A DNA stretch of 35,105 nt from Clostridia bacterium (lineage in GTDB: Bacteria; Bacillota; Clostridia; Oscillospirales; CAG-272). This document shows, one piece after another, positions 22,317-31,000 of this stretch. Under the pieces are notes generated by a model. The model saw only the letters and a list, made by a program, of their open reading frames with translations, searched no databases and was not told where the DNA came from. Numbering within the stretch: position 1 is the first letter of the stretch; every line of letters starts with the position of its first letter. The stretch covers positions 1 through 35,105 of the forward strand of contig JAFTSW010000055.1 in assembly GCA_017467085.1 (NCBI GenBank), read 5' to 3'. A program made the position numbers and the translations under genes.

Positions 22317-23073
22317 CGTTGCGATAACCAAGCGAGGCTTGGCGGAAAGCCGTGCCAAGGCGCAGGAGTTAATTTCTCTCGGCGCCGTTTCGGTGACTGG
22401 CAGAGTAGAAAAGAAGGCTTCCTTCAACGTGGAGGAAGCGGATAGCATTTCTTTGGCGGAAAATGATTTGCAGCGTTACGTTTCCCGTGGCGGCTTGAAG
22501 CTTGAGGGTGCGCTTGATGCCTTTGGCGTATCGCCCCTGGGAAGAGTTTGTCTTGACGTTGGCGCCTCCAGCGGCGGTTTTACCGATTGTCTTTTACAAC
22601 GAGGGGCGTCCTTAGTGTATGCGGTGGACGTTGGCGTGTCCCAACTGCATGCTCGCCTTCGGGAGGATAGCCGCGTGGTATCCCTTGAAAAATATAACGC
22701 CAAATGCTTGAAAAAAGAGGATTTTGCGGAGCATCCCACCTTGGTGGTGATGGACGTTTCCTTCATATCCCAAACCCTTTTGTATCCCGCTCTTGCCCGC
22801 CTTTTGCGGGAGGGAGACGAAATGGTAACCCTGGTGAAGCCGCAGTTTGAGGTGGGCAGAGCCTACGTCGGTAAGCGCGGCATCGTCAAAAATCAAAAGG
22901 CGGTAAGTGCCGCCCTATGCCGTGTCAAGGAGGCTGCCGAAAGCTTCGGCTTTACGGTGCTGGGACAAGCCACCTCCTCTATTTTAGGAGGCGATGGCAA
23001 TACGGAATATTTGTTTTACTTAAAGAGAAACGGGCAGCAGCTTGCCCTGGCAGAAGGAAGTGATTTGCTTTGA
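22306..23073 (+). CDS. tlyA: TlyA-family rRNA cytidine-2'-O-methyltransferase / haemolysin A-like
   Basis: A 255-residue protein with an N-terminal S4 RNA-binding domain (about 1-60, MRLDVAITKRGLAESRAKAQELI) and a FtsJ/Rossmann methyltransferase domain. LDVGASSGGFTDCLL is the SAM motif; VYAVDVGVSQLH, MDVSFISQ and LVKPQFEVG follow. The mycobacterial relative 2'-O-methylates 16S and 23S rRNA, and the haemolysin label is historical. The start overlaps the DUF212 gene by 11 bases and has no clear ribosome binding site, so it probably depends on coupling. It ends overlapping nadK (TTGA). Confidence 0.94.
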   Translation: MRLDVAITKRGLAESRAKAQELISLGAVSVTGRVEKKASFNVEEADSISLAENDLQRYVSRGGLKLEGALDAFGVSPLGRVCLDVGASSGGFTDCLLQRGASLVYAVDVGVSQLHARLREDSRVVSLEKYNAKCLKKEDFAEHPTLVVMDVSFISQTLLYPALARLLREGDEMVTLVKPQFEVGRAYVGKRGIVKNQKAVSAALCRVKEAAESFGFTVLGQATSSILGGDGNTEYLFYLKRNGQQLALAEGSDLL

Positions 23074-23921
23074 AAAATATCGTGTTGATTCCCAACGAGC
23101 AAAAGGACGTAGGGTATGCGGTAACCAAGGAGGTTATCGAAATCCTTCGTTCCTTTGGCGCGCGAATTTACATAGACGAGGCGCTTCCCCTTGTATCGGA
23201 TGGCGTGACACTGTATTCTGCCGCCTCTTTTCCGAAGGATGCGGAGCTTCTTCTGGTTATCGGCGGAGATGGCACAATGCTTCACGCCGCTGCCCTCGCT
23301 TTGCAATATGACGTGCCCCTTTTGGGCATCAATATGGGGCGCTTAGGGTATTTAACCACGGTAGAGCGCTCGGAGCTCGCCTTGCTTTCCCGTTTGCAGG
23401 ACGATACGTATACGGTAGAGGAGAGAATGACGCTTTCACTCGCCATTCTGGATAAGGACGGGCACCGTGAGGAGCTTTCCTTCTTCGCCTTGAACGAAAT
23501 CGTTGCATCGGGTATGGGGCACTTAGCGGATATTCGCCTCTTTGAGGGAGGAGAATCCTTGGATTACCGTGCTGACGGTTTAATCCTCGCAACGCCCACG
23601 GGCTCTACCGCCTATTCGCTTTCGGCAGGTGGACCTGTAATGGAGGACAGTATGAACGCCGTCTGTGTGACGCCTATCTGTCCCCGTTCCTTTTTCTCCC
23701 GTTCCTTGCTGTTCTCGGCAGATGCGGTTTTGCGTCTTGAGAGCCTCGGCGCGCGGCGGGACGGCTTGCGTGTCACGGTGGACGGCAGAGAATCCTTCGT
23801 TCTGAAGGATACGGATGCCTTGGAGATTAAGCAAGCAGACAAGAAGGTACGCATTTTATCTTTACAACCAAAAAATCTGCTTCGTGTGCTTTGCACCAAA
23901 ATGAAGATGAACCATTTCTAA
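23070..23921 (+). CDS. nadK: NAD kinase
   Basis: A 283-residue cytosolic enzyme that phosphorylates NAD to NADP with ATP (or polyphosphate in some homologues). GGDGTML is the ATP/PPi-binding motif, followed by LLGINMGRLGYL, NEIVASGMG and DGLILATPTGSTAYSLSAGGPV, the NAD-binding block. The start is TTG at 23070, overlapping the tlyA stop (TTGA) with AAGGAAG upstream. The predicted N-terminus (MKNIVLIPNEQKD) matches family length and pattern. Confidence 0.96.
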   Translation: MKNIVLIPNEQKDVGYAVTKEVIEILRSFGARIYIDEALPLVSDGVTLYSAASFPKDAELLLVIGGDGTMLHAAALALQYDVPLLGINMGRLGYLTTVERSELALLSRLQDDTYTVEERMTLSLAILDKDGHREELSFFALNEIVASGMGHLADIRLFEGGESLDYRADGLILATPTGSTAYSLSAGGPVMEDSMNAVCVTPICPRSFFSRSLLFSADAVLRLESLGARRDGLRVTVDGRESFVLKDTDALEIKQADKKVRILSLQPKNLLRVLCTKMKMNHF

Positions 23922-23945
23922 CGAAAAACAGGGGGTGTCGCTATT

Positions 23946-24401
23946 ATGGGACAGAAACAGGATAGACAAAAGAAAATTCTTGAGCTAATTGAAAAGGAAA
24001 ACGTCACCACGCAGGAGGATATGATAGAGCATCTGCGGGAGGCTGGCTTTGACGTAACGCAGGCAACCGTATCCCGTGACATTCGGGAGATGGGGCTTGT
24101 CAAGAAAACCGATAAAAACGGTATTTGTCATTACGTGGAAATGACCTCTCACGGCAAAAAGGGAGGTATACATAACGCCTTGACCGATTCTGTGGTGAAG
24201 GTGGATTTTGCAGGTAATATATTGGTTATCAAGACCCTGCCGGGTATGGCAAGTGCCGTTGCCACCTGGGTGGACTCCCTGGATAAGGAGGAGGTTCTTG
24301 GCAGTATTGCGGGGGATGACGCCATCTTCGTGGTGGTACGCGAGGAGGCATACGCCCACAGGCTTTGTCAGGAGCTTTCCAAAAAAATCAACACACCCTG
24401 A
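23946..24401 (+). CDS. argR: Arginine repressor ArgR
   Basis: A 151-residue regulator. The N-terminal winged helix contains RQKKILELIEKENVTTQEDMIEHLREAGFDVTQATVSRDIREMGLVK, the ArgR DNA-binding pattern. The C-terminal oligomerisation and arginine-binding domain shows SIAGDDAIFVVVRE, with the two Asp residues that contact arginine. It would be a hexamer controlling arginine metabolism with L-arginine as co-repressor. No obvious ARG box is seen at any promoter in this window, so targets lie elsewhere. GGGGGTG serves as ribosome binding site. The argR-recN order is standard in Firmicutes. Confidence 0.96.
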   Translation: MGQKQDRQKKILELIEKENVTTQEDMIEHLREAGFDVTQATVSRDIREMGLVKKTDKNGICHYVEMTSHGKKGGIHNALTDSVVKVDFAGNILVIKTLPGMASAVATWVDSLDKEEVLGSIAGDDAIFVVVREEAYAHRLCQELSKKINTP

Positions 24402-24432
24402 CAGATAAAAACAACGAGAAAGGAGAAGGCGT

Positions 24433-26118
24433 ATGCTTTGCGCGCTGCATATAGAAAATCTTGCCGTAATTAAAAATCTGGACGTGGATTTTTCTGCGGG
24501 CTTCACCGTTCTGACGGGTGAAACGGGCGCGGGAAAAAGCGTGATGCTGGAAAGCCTGCGGCTTCTTTTGGGAGCCAAGGCAGAGCGAGAGCTTTTGCGT
24601 CACGGCGAAAGCACCGCTATGGTCAGCGCCGTTTTCCATTCTCTTTCTCCTAAAACCGAGGCGGCGCTTTCGGCTCTTTCCGTCACCCCCGATGAGGAGG
24701 GCGCCCTGCAGCTACAAAGAAGCTTTGGCGAGGACGGAAAAAGCACCTCCCGTATCAATGGGCGTATGGTAACCCTTTCGGTGCTGAAGGAGGTTGCGGC
24801 GCTTTTGCTTCATATACACGGGCAGGATGATACCGCCTTCTTGCGTCACGAGGAAAGCGCCTTGGAAATTTTGGACGCCGCCGCCCATAACGAAGCGGTG
24901 CTTGCGGAATATCGGCGTGAATACGAGGCGCTGGAGGAGCTGCGCCGTCAAAGAGAAAAGCTGCGTATCGACGAGGGAGAGAAGGCGCGCCGTATAGAAA
25001 CGCTTCGCTATCAAACCCGGGAGATACAAGAGGTAAATTTGAAAAAAGGGGACGAGGAGGCTCTGTTTGAAGAGAAGCTTCGTCTGAAAAATATTGAAAA
25101 AATCACTAAGCAGACCTCCTTCGTGTATCGCGCGCTTCGTGGCGGCGAAAAGGGAAACGTTTGCTCGGTGCTGCAAAGGGTGGTTTCTGCCGTGGAAGCG
25201 CTGGGAGAGGTTATCCCCCGTGCCGCGGAGATTGCCGAAACGTTGGACGAGCGCCTTTCCGAGCTTGATGACCTTGCCGAGGAAATCCGCGATATGGCGG
25301 ACCTTGACGGGGAAGACCCTACCGAGGCTCTTGACAGAGTAGAAACCCGTCTTTCGGATATCAATCGCTTGCTTCGCAAGTACGGCCCCACCGAGGAAGC
25401 GGTTTTGGCCTTCCTTGCCAACGCTGAGGAGGAGCTTTCCACCTTGGAGCAGTTGGACGATAGACGGGCTTTGCTTGATGAACAATATGCCGCCCAGTTG
25501 AAAAAAACAGAGGCGGCGGCAGAAGCCCTGCATAAAACCAGGGCAGAAGCCACAAAGGCGTTGGAAGGAGAGGTTGCCGCTCTTCTTTCCGAGCTTGACC
25601 TTCCCAAGGCGCGCTTCTCCATCGCCTTGGAAAAACGGGAAAGGGATAAGGGACGCTATCTGAGCGAAAGCGGCTACGATACCGTTGCCTTCGTCGCCGC
25701 CCTGAACGAGGGCGAGCCGATGCTTCCCATCAATCACGTGGCATCGGGCGGCGAAATGGCGCGTATTGTCTTGGCGCTGAAATGCGTCATTGCGCGGCAC
25801 GATGGCTTGCCCACCGTCATTTTTGACGAGGTGGATAGCGGCGTTTCGGGAAAAACCTCCCGAAAAATCGGCTTTTGCCTGAAACGGGCGTCCGCAGGCA
25901 TACAAATGCTCTGCATCACCCACTCGGCGCAAATTGCCTCTCTGGCAGACCACCACTATTTGATGAAAAAGCAGGTCGAGAACGGTAGAACGGAGGCTTC
26001 CGTTTCCCTTCTGAACCGAGAAGGGCGTATTGCGGAGCTGTCCCGTATTCTCGGCGGTATTCATATTACAGATGCCCAAAGACGGGCGGCGGCAGATATG
26101 CTTTCCGATAACACCTGA
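24433..26118 (+). CDS. recN: DNA repair protein RecN
   Basis: A 561-residue SMC-like ATPase acting in double-strand-break repair. The N-terminal Walker A is GETGAGKSVMLE, a long coiled-coil middle spans about residues 150-390, and the C-terminal ABC-type half has ASGGEMARIVLALKC (signature) and VIFDEVDSGVSG (Walker B), then CITHSAQIASLADHH (switch His). AAAGGAG lies 7 bases before the ATG. Directly downstream of argR. Confidence 0.97.
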   Translation: MLCALHIENLAVIKNLDVDFSAGFTVLTGETGAGKSVMLESLRLLLGAKAERELLRHGESTAMVSAVFHSLSPKTEAALSALSVTPDEEGALQLQRSFGEDGKSTSRINGRMVTLSVLKEVAALLLHIHGQDDTAFLRHEESALEILDAAAHNEAVLAEYRREYEALEELRRQREKLRIDEGEKARRIETLRYQTREIQEVNLKKGDEEALFEEKLRLKNIEKITKQTSFVYRALRGGEKGNVCSVLQRVVSAVEALGEVIPRAAEIAETLDERLSELDDLAEEIRDMADLDGEDPTEALDRVETRLSDINRLLRKYGPTEEAVLAFLANAEEELSTLEQLDDRRALLDEQYAAQLKKTEAAAEALHKTRAEATKALEGEVAALLSELDLPKARFSIALEKRERDKGRYLSESGYDTVAFVAALNEGEPMLPINHVASGGEMARIVLALKCVIARHDGLPTVIFDEVDSGVSGKTSRKIGFCLKRASAGIQMLCITHSAQIASLADHHYLMKKQVENGRTEASVSLLNREGRIAELSRILGGIHITDAQRRAAADMLSDNT

Positions 26119-26134
26119 GAAGGAAGCAGGAAGA

Positions 26135-26185
26135 GCGATTTTCCATATAATGCAAACAGTGAGGTTTGTATCAGGAGGAAATCGC
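26135..26185 (+). promoter_or_regulatory. Structured murB leader that pairs part of the ribosome binding site
   Basis: The outer stem pairs GCGATTT (26135-26141) with AAATCGC (26179-26185), and CC (26143-26144) with GG (26177-26178) across one bulged T. The GG belongs to the murB AGGAGG at 26173-26178. An inner 8-bp stem pairs ATGCAAAC (26150-26157) with GTTTGTAT (26164-26171). The stem ends one base before the ATG. It could be an RNA thermometer, a riboswitch-like element or a protein target; function unknown. Confidence 0.55.
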
Positions 26186-26186
26186 T

Positions 26187-27086
26187 ATGCGCGCTTTACG
26201 GGAATTTTGTGTATCCTCTCATATGGCAGGGCTTTGGGACGTTCCCTTGTCCTCATATTCCTCCTTTCATATCGGAGGAAGGGCAGATGCCTTGCTTCTG
26301 CCCGCCAATGAGGAGCAGCTGGTTCGCATTCTACAGTTTCTGGCGGAAAGCGGTATTCGCTTTCGTGTCATTGGCAACGCCACCAACCTTTTGTTTTCGG
26401 ACGAGGGCTTTCGTGGGGCGTTGATAACCACCAGGCATATGCGCTCTGTGTCCTTTGACGGGAACGGCGTGCGCGCCGCCGCTGGCGCCTCCTTAAATGA
26501 CGTCATACGCCTCTCGGCAGAGAAGGGGCTGTGCGGTATGGAGAGCCTGTACGGCATACCGGGAACGGTAGGCGGCGCCGTCTATATGAACGCAGGCGCC
26601 TTCGGAACGGATATCTCTTCCTTTGTTTCCTTGGTCAGCGTCTGGGATAGCAGTGCCTTGAAAATGCGTGTTATCAAGGGCGAGGCGTGTGCCTTTGGCT
26701 ACCGTGCCAGCGTCTTTGCCTCGCAAAGAGATTGGGTTATTCTCTCCGCTTCTCTGCATTTGGAAAAGGGCTCTGCCGAAAAAAGCAAGAGCCTGATGCG
26801 TGAGGCATTGCGTAAACGGCAGGAAAAGCAGCCGCTGTCCTTGCCAAGCGCCGGGAGCGTCTTTCGGCGCCCTACGGGGCACTTTGTCGGCGCTATGGTG
26901 GAGGAGGCAGGCTTGCTTGGTAAGCAAATCGGCGGCGCCGCCATTTCGGAAAAGCACGGCGGCTTTATCGTCAACAAGGGTAGCGCCACCGCCAAGGACG
27001 TTCTGGCGTTGGTCGCCCTTATTAAAAAGGAAATTAAAGAGCGCTTCGGGGTGTCCTTGGCGCTTGAAATCGAATATATAGAATAG
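26187..27086 (+). CDS. murB: UDP-N-acetylenolpyruvoylglucosamine reductase MurB
   Basis: A 299-residue FAD enzyme that reduces UDP-GlcNAc-enolpyruvate to UDP-MurNAc with NADPH. The N-terminal SSFHIGGRADALLLP and VIGNATNLLFSDEGFRG form the FAD-binding domain. GMESLYGIPGTVGGAVYMNAGAFG is the core signature. AGSVFRRPTG carries the catalytic serine region, and HGGFIVNKGSATAKDVLAL the C-terminal substrate domain. It looks like the type II (shorter) MurB. The start is the ATG at 26187 with AGGAGG 8 bases upstream; the frame extends to 26166 but only through the leader hairpin. In this genome it lies away from the division operon. Confidence 0.96.
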   Translation: MRALREFCVSSHMAGLWDVPLSSYSSFHIGGRADALLLPANEEQLVRILQFLAESGIRFRVIGNATNLLFSDEGFRGALITTRHMRSVSFDGNGVRAAAGASLNDVIRLSAEKGLCGMESLYGIPGTVGGAVYMNAGAFGTDISSFVSLVSVWDSSALKMRVIKGEACAFGYRASVFASQRDWVILSASLHLEKGSAEKSKSLMREALRKRQEKQPLSLPSAGSVFRRPTGHFVGAMVEEAGLLGKQIGGAAISEKHGGFIVNKGSATAKDVLALVALIKKEIKERFGVSLALEIEYIE

Positions 27087-27106
27087 AGCTTCAAGAGGAA
27101 AGAAAG

Positions 27107-27997
27107 ATGGCGTTTTTGAACGATATTAAAAAAGAAATATGCGACACCGCGTATAAGTCCGCCTGTTGCCGCAGAATGATGCTGTTCGGCATTCTGTCTG
27201 CTCGCGCCTTCATCACCGAGGGGGACGAAATTCTTTTGAGAATGACGGATGCAAACGCCACCGCCCTGGCACAAAAGCTTATCAACGAGCAGTTTGGCAG
27301 ACAAGCGGAAAAGCTGCCCCAGCTTCACGGCGGACGGCTACACGTGTTCCGCTTCAATAGCTTCAGCGCCAAAAAATTCTTAACCGAGCTTGAGCCCCGT
27401 TTCCTGGCAAAGCGCCCGCCCTTCGCCTGTGAGAACTGCTCCACTGCCTATTTGCGCGGTATTTTCCTTGTGGCAGGCAGAATTACCGACCCCTCCAAGA
27501 ATTATCATTTAGAGCTGTCCTTGGGGGAGCGAGCCGATGCCTTCCGCGCCTTCTTTGAAAGGGAATATCATATTTCCTTCAAAAAGGCACAGCGCCGCAC
27601 CGAAACGCTGCTGTATCTGAAGGACTCCGCACTGGTGGAGGAGTTTATGGCGCATATGCAGAGCAACGATTCTGTGTTCCGCTTTATCAACTGCAAAATT
27701 GAAAAGCAGTTCCGTAACGATATCAACCGCCGCACCAACTGTGAGGCAAGCAATATCAACCGCGCGGTGGATGCCTCCGCACGCATATTAAAGGTGCTTC
27801 GGAAAATGGAGGCGCAGGACCTGCTCTCCTCCTTGCCTGAGGAGTTAGAGGCAACCGCAAGGCTTCGCTTGGCGCACCCCGAGGAGAGCTTGGCGCAGCT
27901 ATCGATGCTCGCCTCTCCCCCTATCAGCAAATCGGGTATGAATCACCGTATGAAGCGCATTCTCGCCTTTGCGGAGAAAATGAAAATCAAAATATAG
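27107..27997 (+). CDS. whiA: Sporulation/cell-division regulator WhiA
   Basis: A 296-residue protein with a LAGLIDADG-like N-terminal domain (MAFLNDIKKEICDTAYKSACCRRMMLFGIL onward, AYLRGIFLVAGRITDPSKNYHLEL) and a C-terminal helix-turn-helix (LRLAHPEESLAQLSMLASPPISKSGMNHRMKRI). WhiA binds DNA and influences division and chromosome segregation in Bacillus and sporulation in actinobacteria; no nuclease activity is expected. A purine-rich GAGGAAAG precedes the ATG. In most Firmicutes rapZ and yvcK lie between murB and whiA or close by; here murB and whiA are 20 bases apart. Confidence 0.94.
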   Translation: MAFLNDIKKEICDTAYKSACCRRMMLFGILSARAFITEGDEILLRMTDANATALAQKLINEQFGRQAEKLPQLHGGRLHVFRFNSFSAKKFLTELEPRFLAKRPPFACENCSTAYLRGIFLVAGRITDPSKNYHLELSLGERADAFRAFFEREYHISFKKAQRRTETLLYLKDSALVEEFMAHMQSNDSVFRFINCKIEKQFRNDINRRTNCEASNINRAVDASARILKVLRKMEAQDLLSSLPEELEATARLRLAHPEESLAQLSMLASPPISKSGMNHRMKRILAFAEKMKIKI

Positions 27998-28001
27998 AAT
28001 G

Positions 28002-28022
28002 TTTCCCCTTTCGGTGGGGAAA
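28002..28022 (+). repeat. Intercistronic hairpin between whiA and dnaE
   Basis: TTTCCCC (28002-28008) pairs with GGGGAAA (28016-28022) around a 7-base loop. No U-tract follows, so it is not an intrinsic terminator; it may protect or process the message. Confidence 0.5.
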
Positions 28023-28048
28023 GATGAAAAAAAGAAAGGAGATACGGT

Positions 28049-31000
28049 ATGAGCGAGTTCGTCCATTTGCATTTGCACAGTGAATACAGCCTTCTTGACG
28101 GCGCCTGCCGTATCAAGGATATTCCAAAAGCCGCCAAGGCGGCAGGGCACAGTGCCGTTGCCATTACGGACCACGGCGCCCTGTTTGGTGCCGTCCATTT
28201 CTACAAGGCGTGTGTCGAGGAGGGCATCAAGCCCATTATCGGCTGCGAGGTTTACGTTGCGCGGAGAAGCCGCTTTGACAAGGATGGCAAGCAGGATGCC
28301 TCGGGCAATCACTTAGTGCTTTTGGTCAAGAATGAAACAGGCTATCGCAACCTGATTAAAATGGTTTCTCTGAGCTATACCGAGGGCTTTTACTCCCGTC
28401 CCCGTATCGATTTAGAGCTTTTACGGGAAAACGCCGAAGGGCTTATCGCCCTTTCCGCCTGTGTGGCAGGGCAGATTCCCCGTGACGTCTTGGCAGGGGA
28501 TATGGAGGCGGCGCTTTCGGATGCCTTGACCCTGCAAAGCATTATGGGCAAGGGCAACTTCTATTTAGAGCTGCAAAATCACGGCATCGAGGAAGAAAAA
28601 ACGGTGCGGGACGCCCTTGTGGAAATAGCCGAAAAAAGCGGTATTCCTTTGGTGGCGACCAATGACGTGCATTATTTGCAAAAGAGCGACGCCGAAAACC
28701 AGGCGGTTCTGATGTGCGTGCAGACGGGAAGCGTCTTGACGGACGGCAGACCCTTAGGCTTTGAGGGCAACGAGTTTTACTATAAAAGCACCGCGGAAAT
28801 GAAGGCACTTTTCGGCGCCTACGAGGGGGCGGTGGAAAACACCGTCAAAATCGCCGATGCCTGCAACTTCAAGTTTTCCTTTGGCAATTTCCTTTTGCCC
28901 GTCTATAAAACGGAGGGAATCTCGCAAGAGGCTTTCCTGCGCTCTCTGGCGGAGAAGGGGCTTGCCGAGAAGGAAAGGACAGGCTCTCTCTGTCTTGAGC
29001 GCTTTACGCTTGATGATTACAAGGCGCGTATGGATTACGAGCTTTCGGTCATTCACCGTATGGGCTTCGACTCCTATTTTTTGGTTGTTTGGGATTTTGT
29101 CAATTATGCCAAGCGGGAGGGTATCTCCGTGGGACCCGGGCGTGGCTCGGGCGCGGGAAGCCTTGTGGCGTTCTTGGTCGGTATCACGGACGTAGACTCC
29201 TTGCGGTATGACTTGCTCTTTGAGCGCTTTCTTAATCCCGAGCGTATCTCGATGCCCGACTTCGATATTGACTTTGCCGATAACCGCCGCGACGAGGTAA
29301 TTGCCTATGTCAGACGGCGCTACGGCGACGAGCACGTGGCGCAGATTATCACCTTCGGTACGCTTGCCGCCCGTGCGGCTATCCGTGACGTCGGCAGGGC
29401 GCTGGGAATGCCGTATAGCGAGGTGGACGCTGTTGCAAAGCTGGTGCCCCGTGAGCTTGGTATTACCATAAAAGAGGCGCTGAAAAACAAGGAGCTTGCC
29501 GCCAAATACGAGGAATCCTACGCTGTGCGCCGCCTTTTGGATATTTCAATGGCGCTGGAGGGCATTCCGCGGCACGCCTCTACCCACGCGGCAGGCGTGG
29601 TGATTACCCCCGAGCCTGTCAGCGCATACGTTCCGCTTTCTCAAAACGGCGAAGCGATTGTAACGGAATACGATATGGATACCGTGGCAGAGCTTGGCTT
29701 GATAAAATTCGATTTTCTCGGTATTCGGTATCTGACCATTATTGCAGACGCCGAGCGTGAAATTCGGGAAACAAACCCCGATTTTTCCGTGTCGGACATA
29801 CCCTTGGACGATGAAGCTGTCTACCGTATGATTTCCGAGGGAGATACCCTTGGCATCTTTCAGCTGGAGTCTGGCGGTATGCGCCAGATGCTGACCCAGC
29901 TGCGTCCCTCCTCCATCGAGGAAATTACGGCGGCGATAGCCCTGTACCGCCCAGGACCTATGGATTCCATTCCCCATTATATTGCCAGAAAATTCGGCAA
30001 AGAAGCGGTCAGCTATGAAACAGAAGGGCTTGCGCCTATTTTGCAGGTTACCTACGGGTGCATCGTGTACCAGGAGCAGGTTATGCAAATCTTTCGTGAT
30101 TTGGCAGGCTATTCCTTGGCTCGCGCTGACCTTGTTCGACGCGCTATGGCAAAGAAAAAGGCAGAGGTGCTGGAAAAGGAGCGTCTGTCCTTTACGGAAG
30201 GGTGCTTGCAGTCGGGTATTTCCCAGGAAATAGCGGGTAAAATATTCGACAATATGGCGGGCTTTGCCAAATACGCCTTTAATAAGAGCCACGCCACGGC
30301 ATACGCCGTCACCACCTACCGCACCGCCTATTTGAAGCGGCATTATCCTGCCGCTTACTTCTCGGCGCTTCTGACCTCCGTGCTTGGCTCCCAAACCAAG
30401 GTTGCGGAATATATCTCCGAGGCAGGAAAGCGGGGTATCCGCGTCCTTCCTCCCGATATCAACGAAAGCCGTCTTTTGTTCTCCGTTTCGGGCAACAATA
30501 TCCGTTTCGGGCTTTTGGCGTTAAAAAACGTAGGCAGAAGCTTCGTGGAGTTTTTAATCCGTGAACGGGAGCAGAACGGAAAATATACCAGCTTCGAGAG
30601 CTTTCTGTCCCGTGTCGCCGAGGCGGACTTGAATAAGCGCCAGATTGAATCGCTGATTAAAAGCGGCGCCTTTGACAGTCTTGGTGTGTACAGAAGCCGT
30701 CTGCTTGCTACCTACGAGCAGCAGCTGGAGGCGGTGGTGTCCCATCATCACGGCAATATTTCGGGTCAGTTAGACCTGTTCAGCGCCCTGGGGGCTGAGG
30801 AGGAGGGGCTTGCCTATTCCTATCCCGAGCTTCCCGAATTTTCCACCCGTGAGCTGCTTCTTTTGGAAAAGGAAAGCTCAGGACTCTATTTCAGCGGTCA
30901 TCTGCTGGACGATTATACCCTGGATATCGCCTCCGAAAAGCAGGACGAGATAGTGGATATCCTTGCCTCCTTCGATGAAACGCGCGAGGATTACGAGGAG

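Noticed and set aside
24712-26079. 455-residue open frame on the minus strand
   Set aside because: It is fully antisense to recN, has no ribosome binding site and no recognisable motif; long antisense frames are expected from the codon bias of recN.
26144-26151. Promoter in front of murB (TATAAT at 26146-26151)
   Set aside because: No acceptable -35 at 16-18 bases and no extended -10; the sequence is explained by the leader hairpin.
28002-28022. Terminator between whiA and dnaE
   Set aside because: A 7-bp stem is present but no U-tract follows, so it is listed only as a hairpin.
29546-30394. 282-residue open frame on the minus strand
   Set aside because: Antisense to the conserved polymerase core of dnaE, with no family resemblance.
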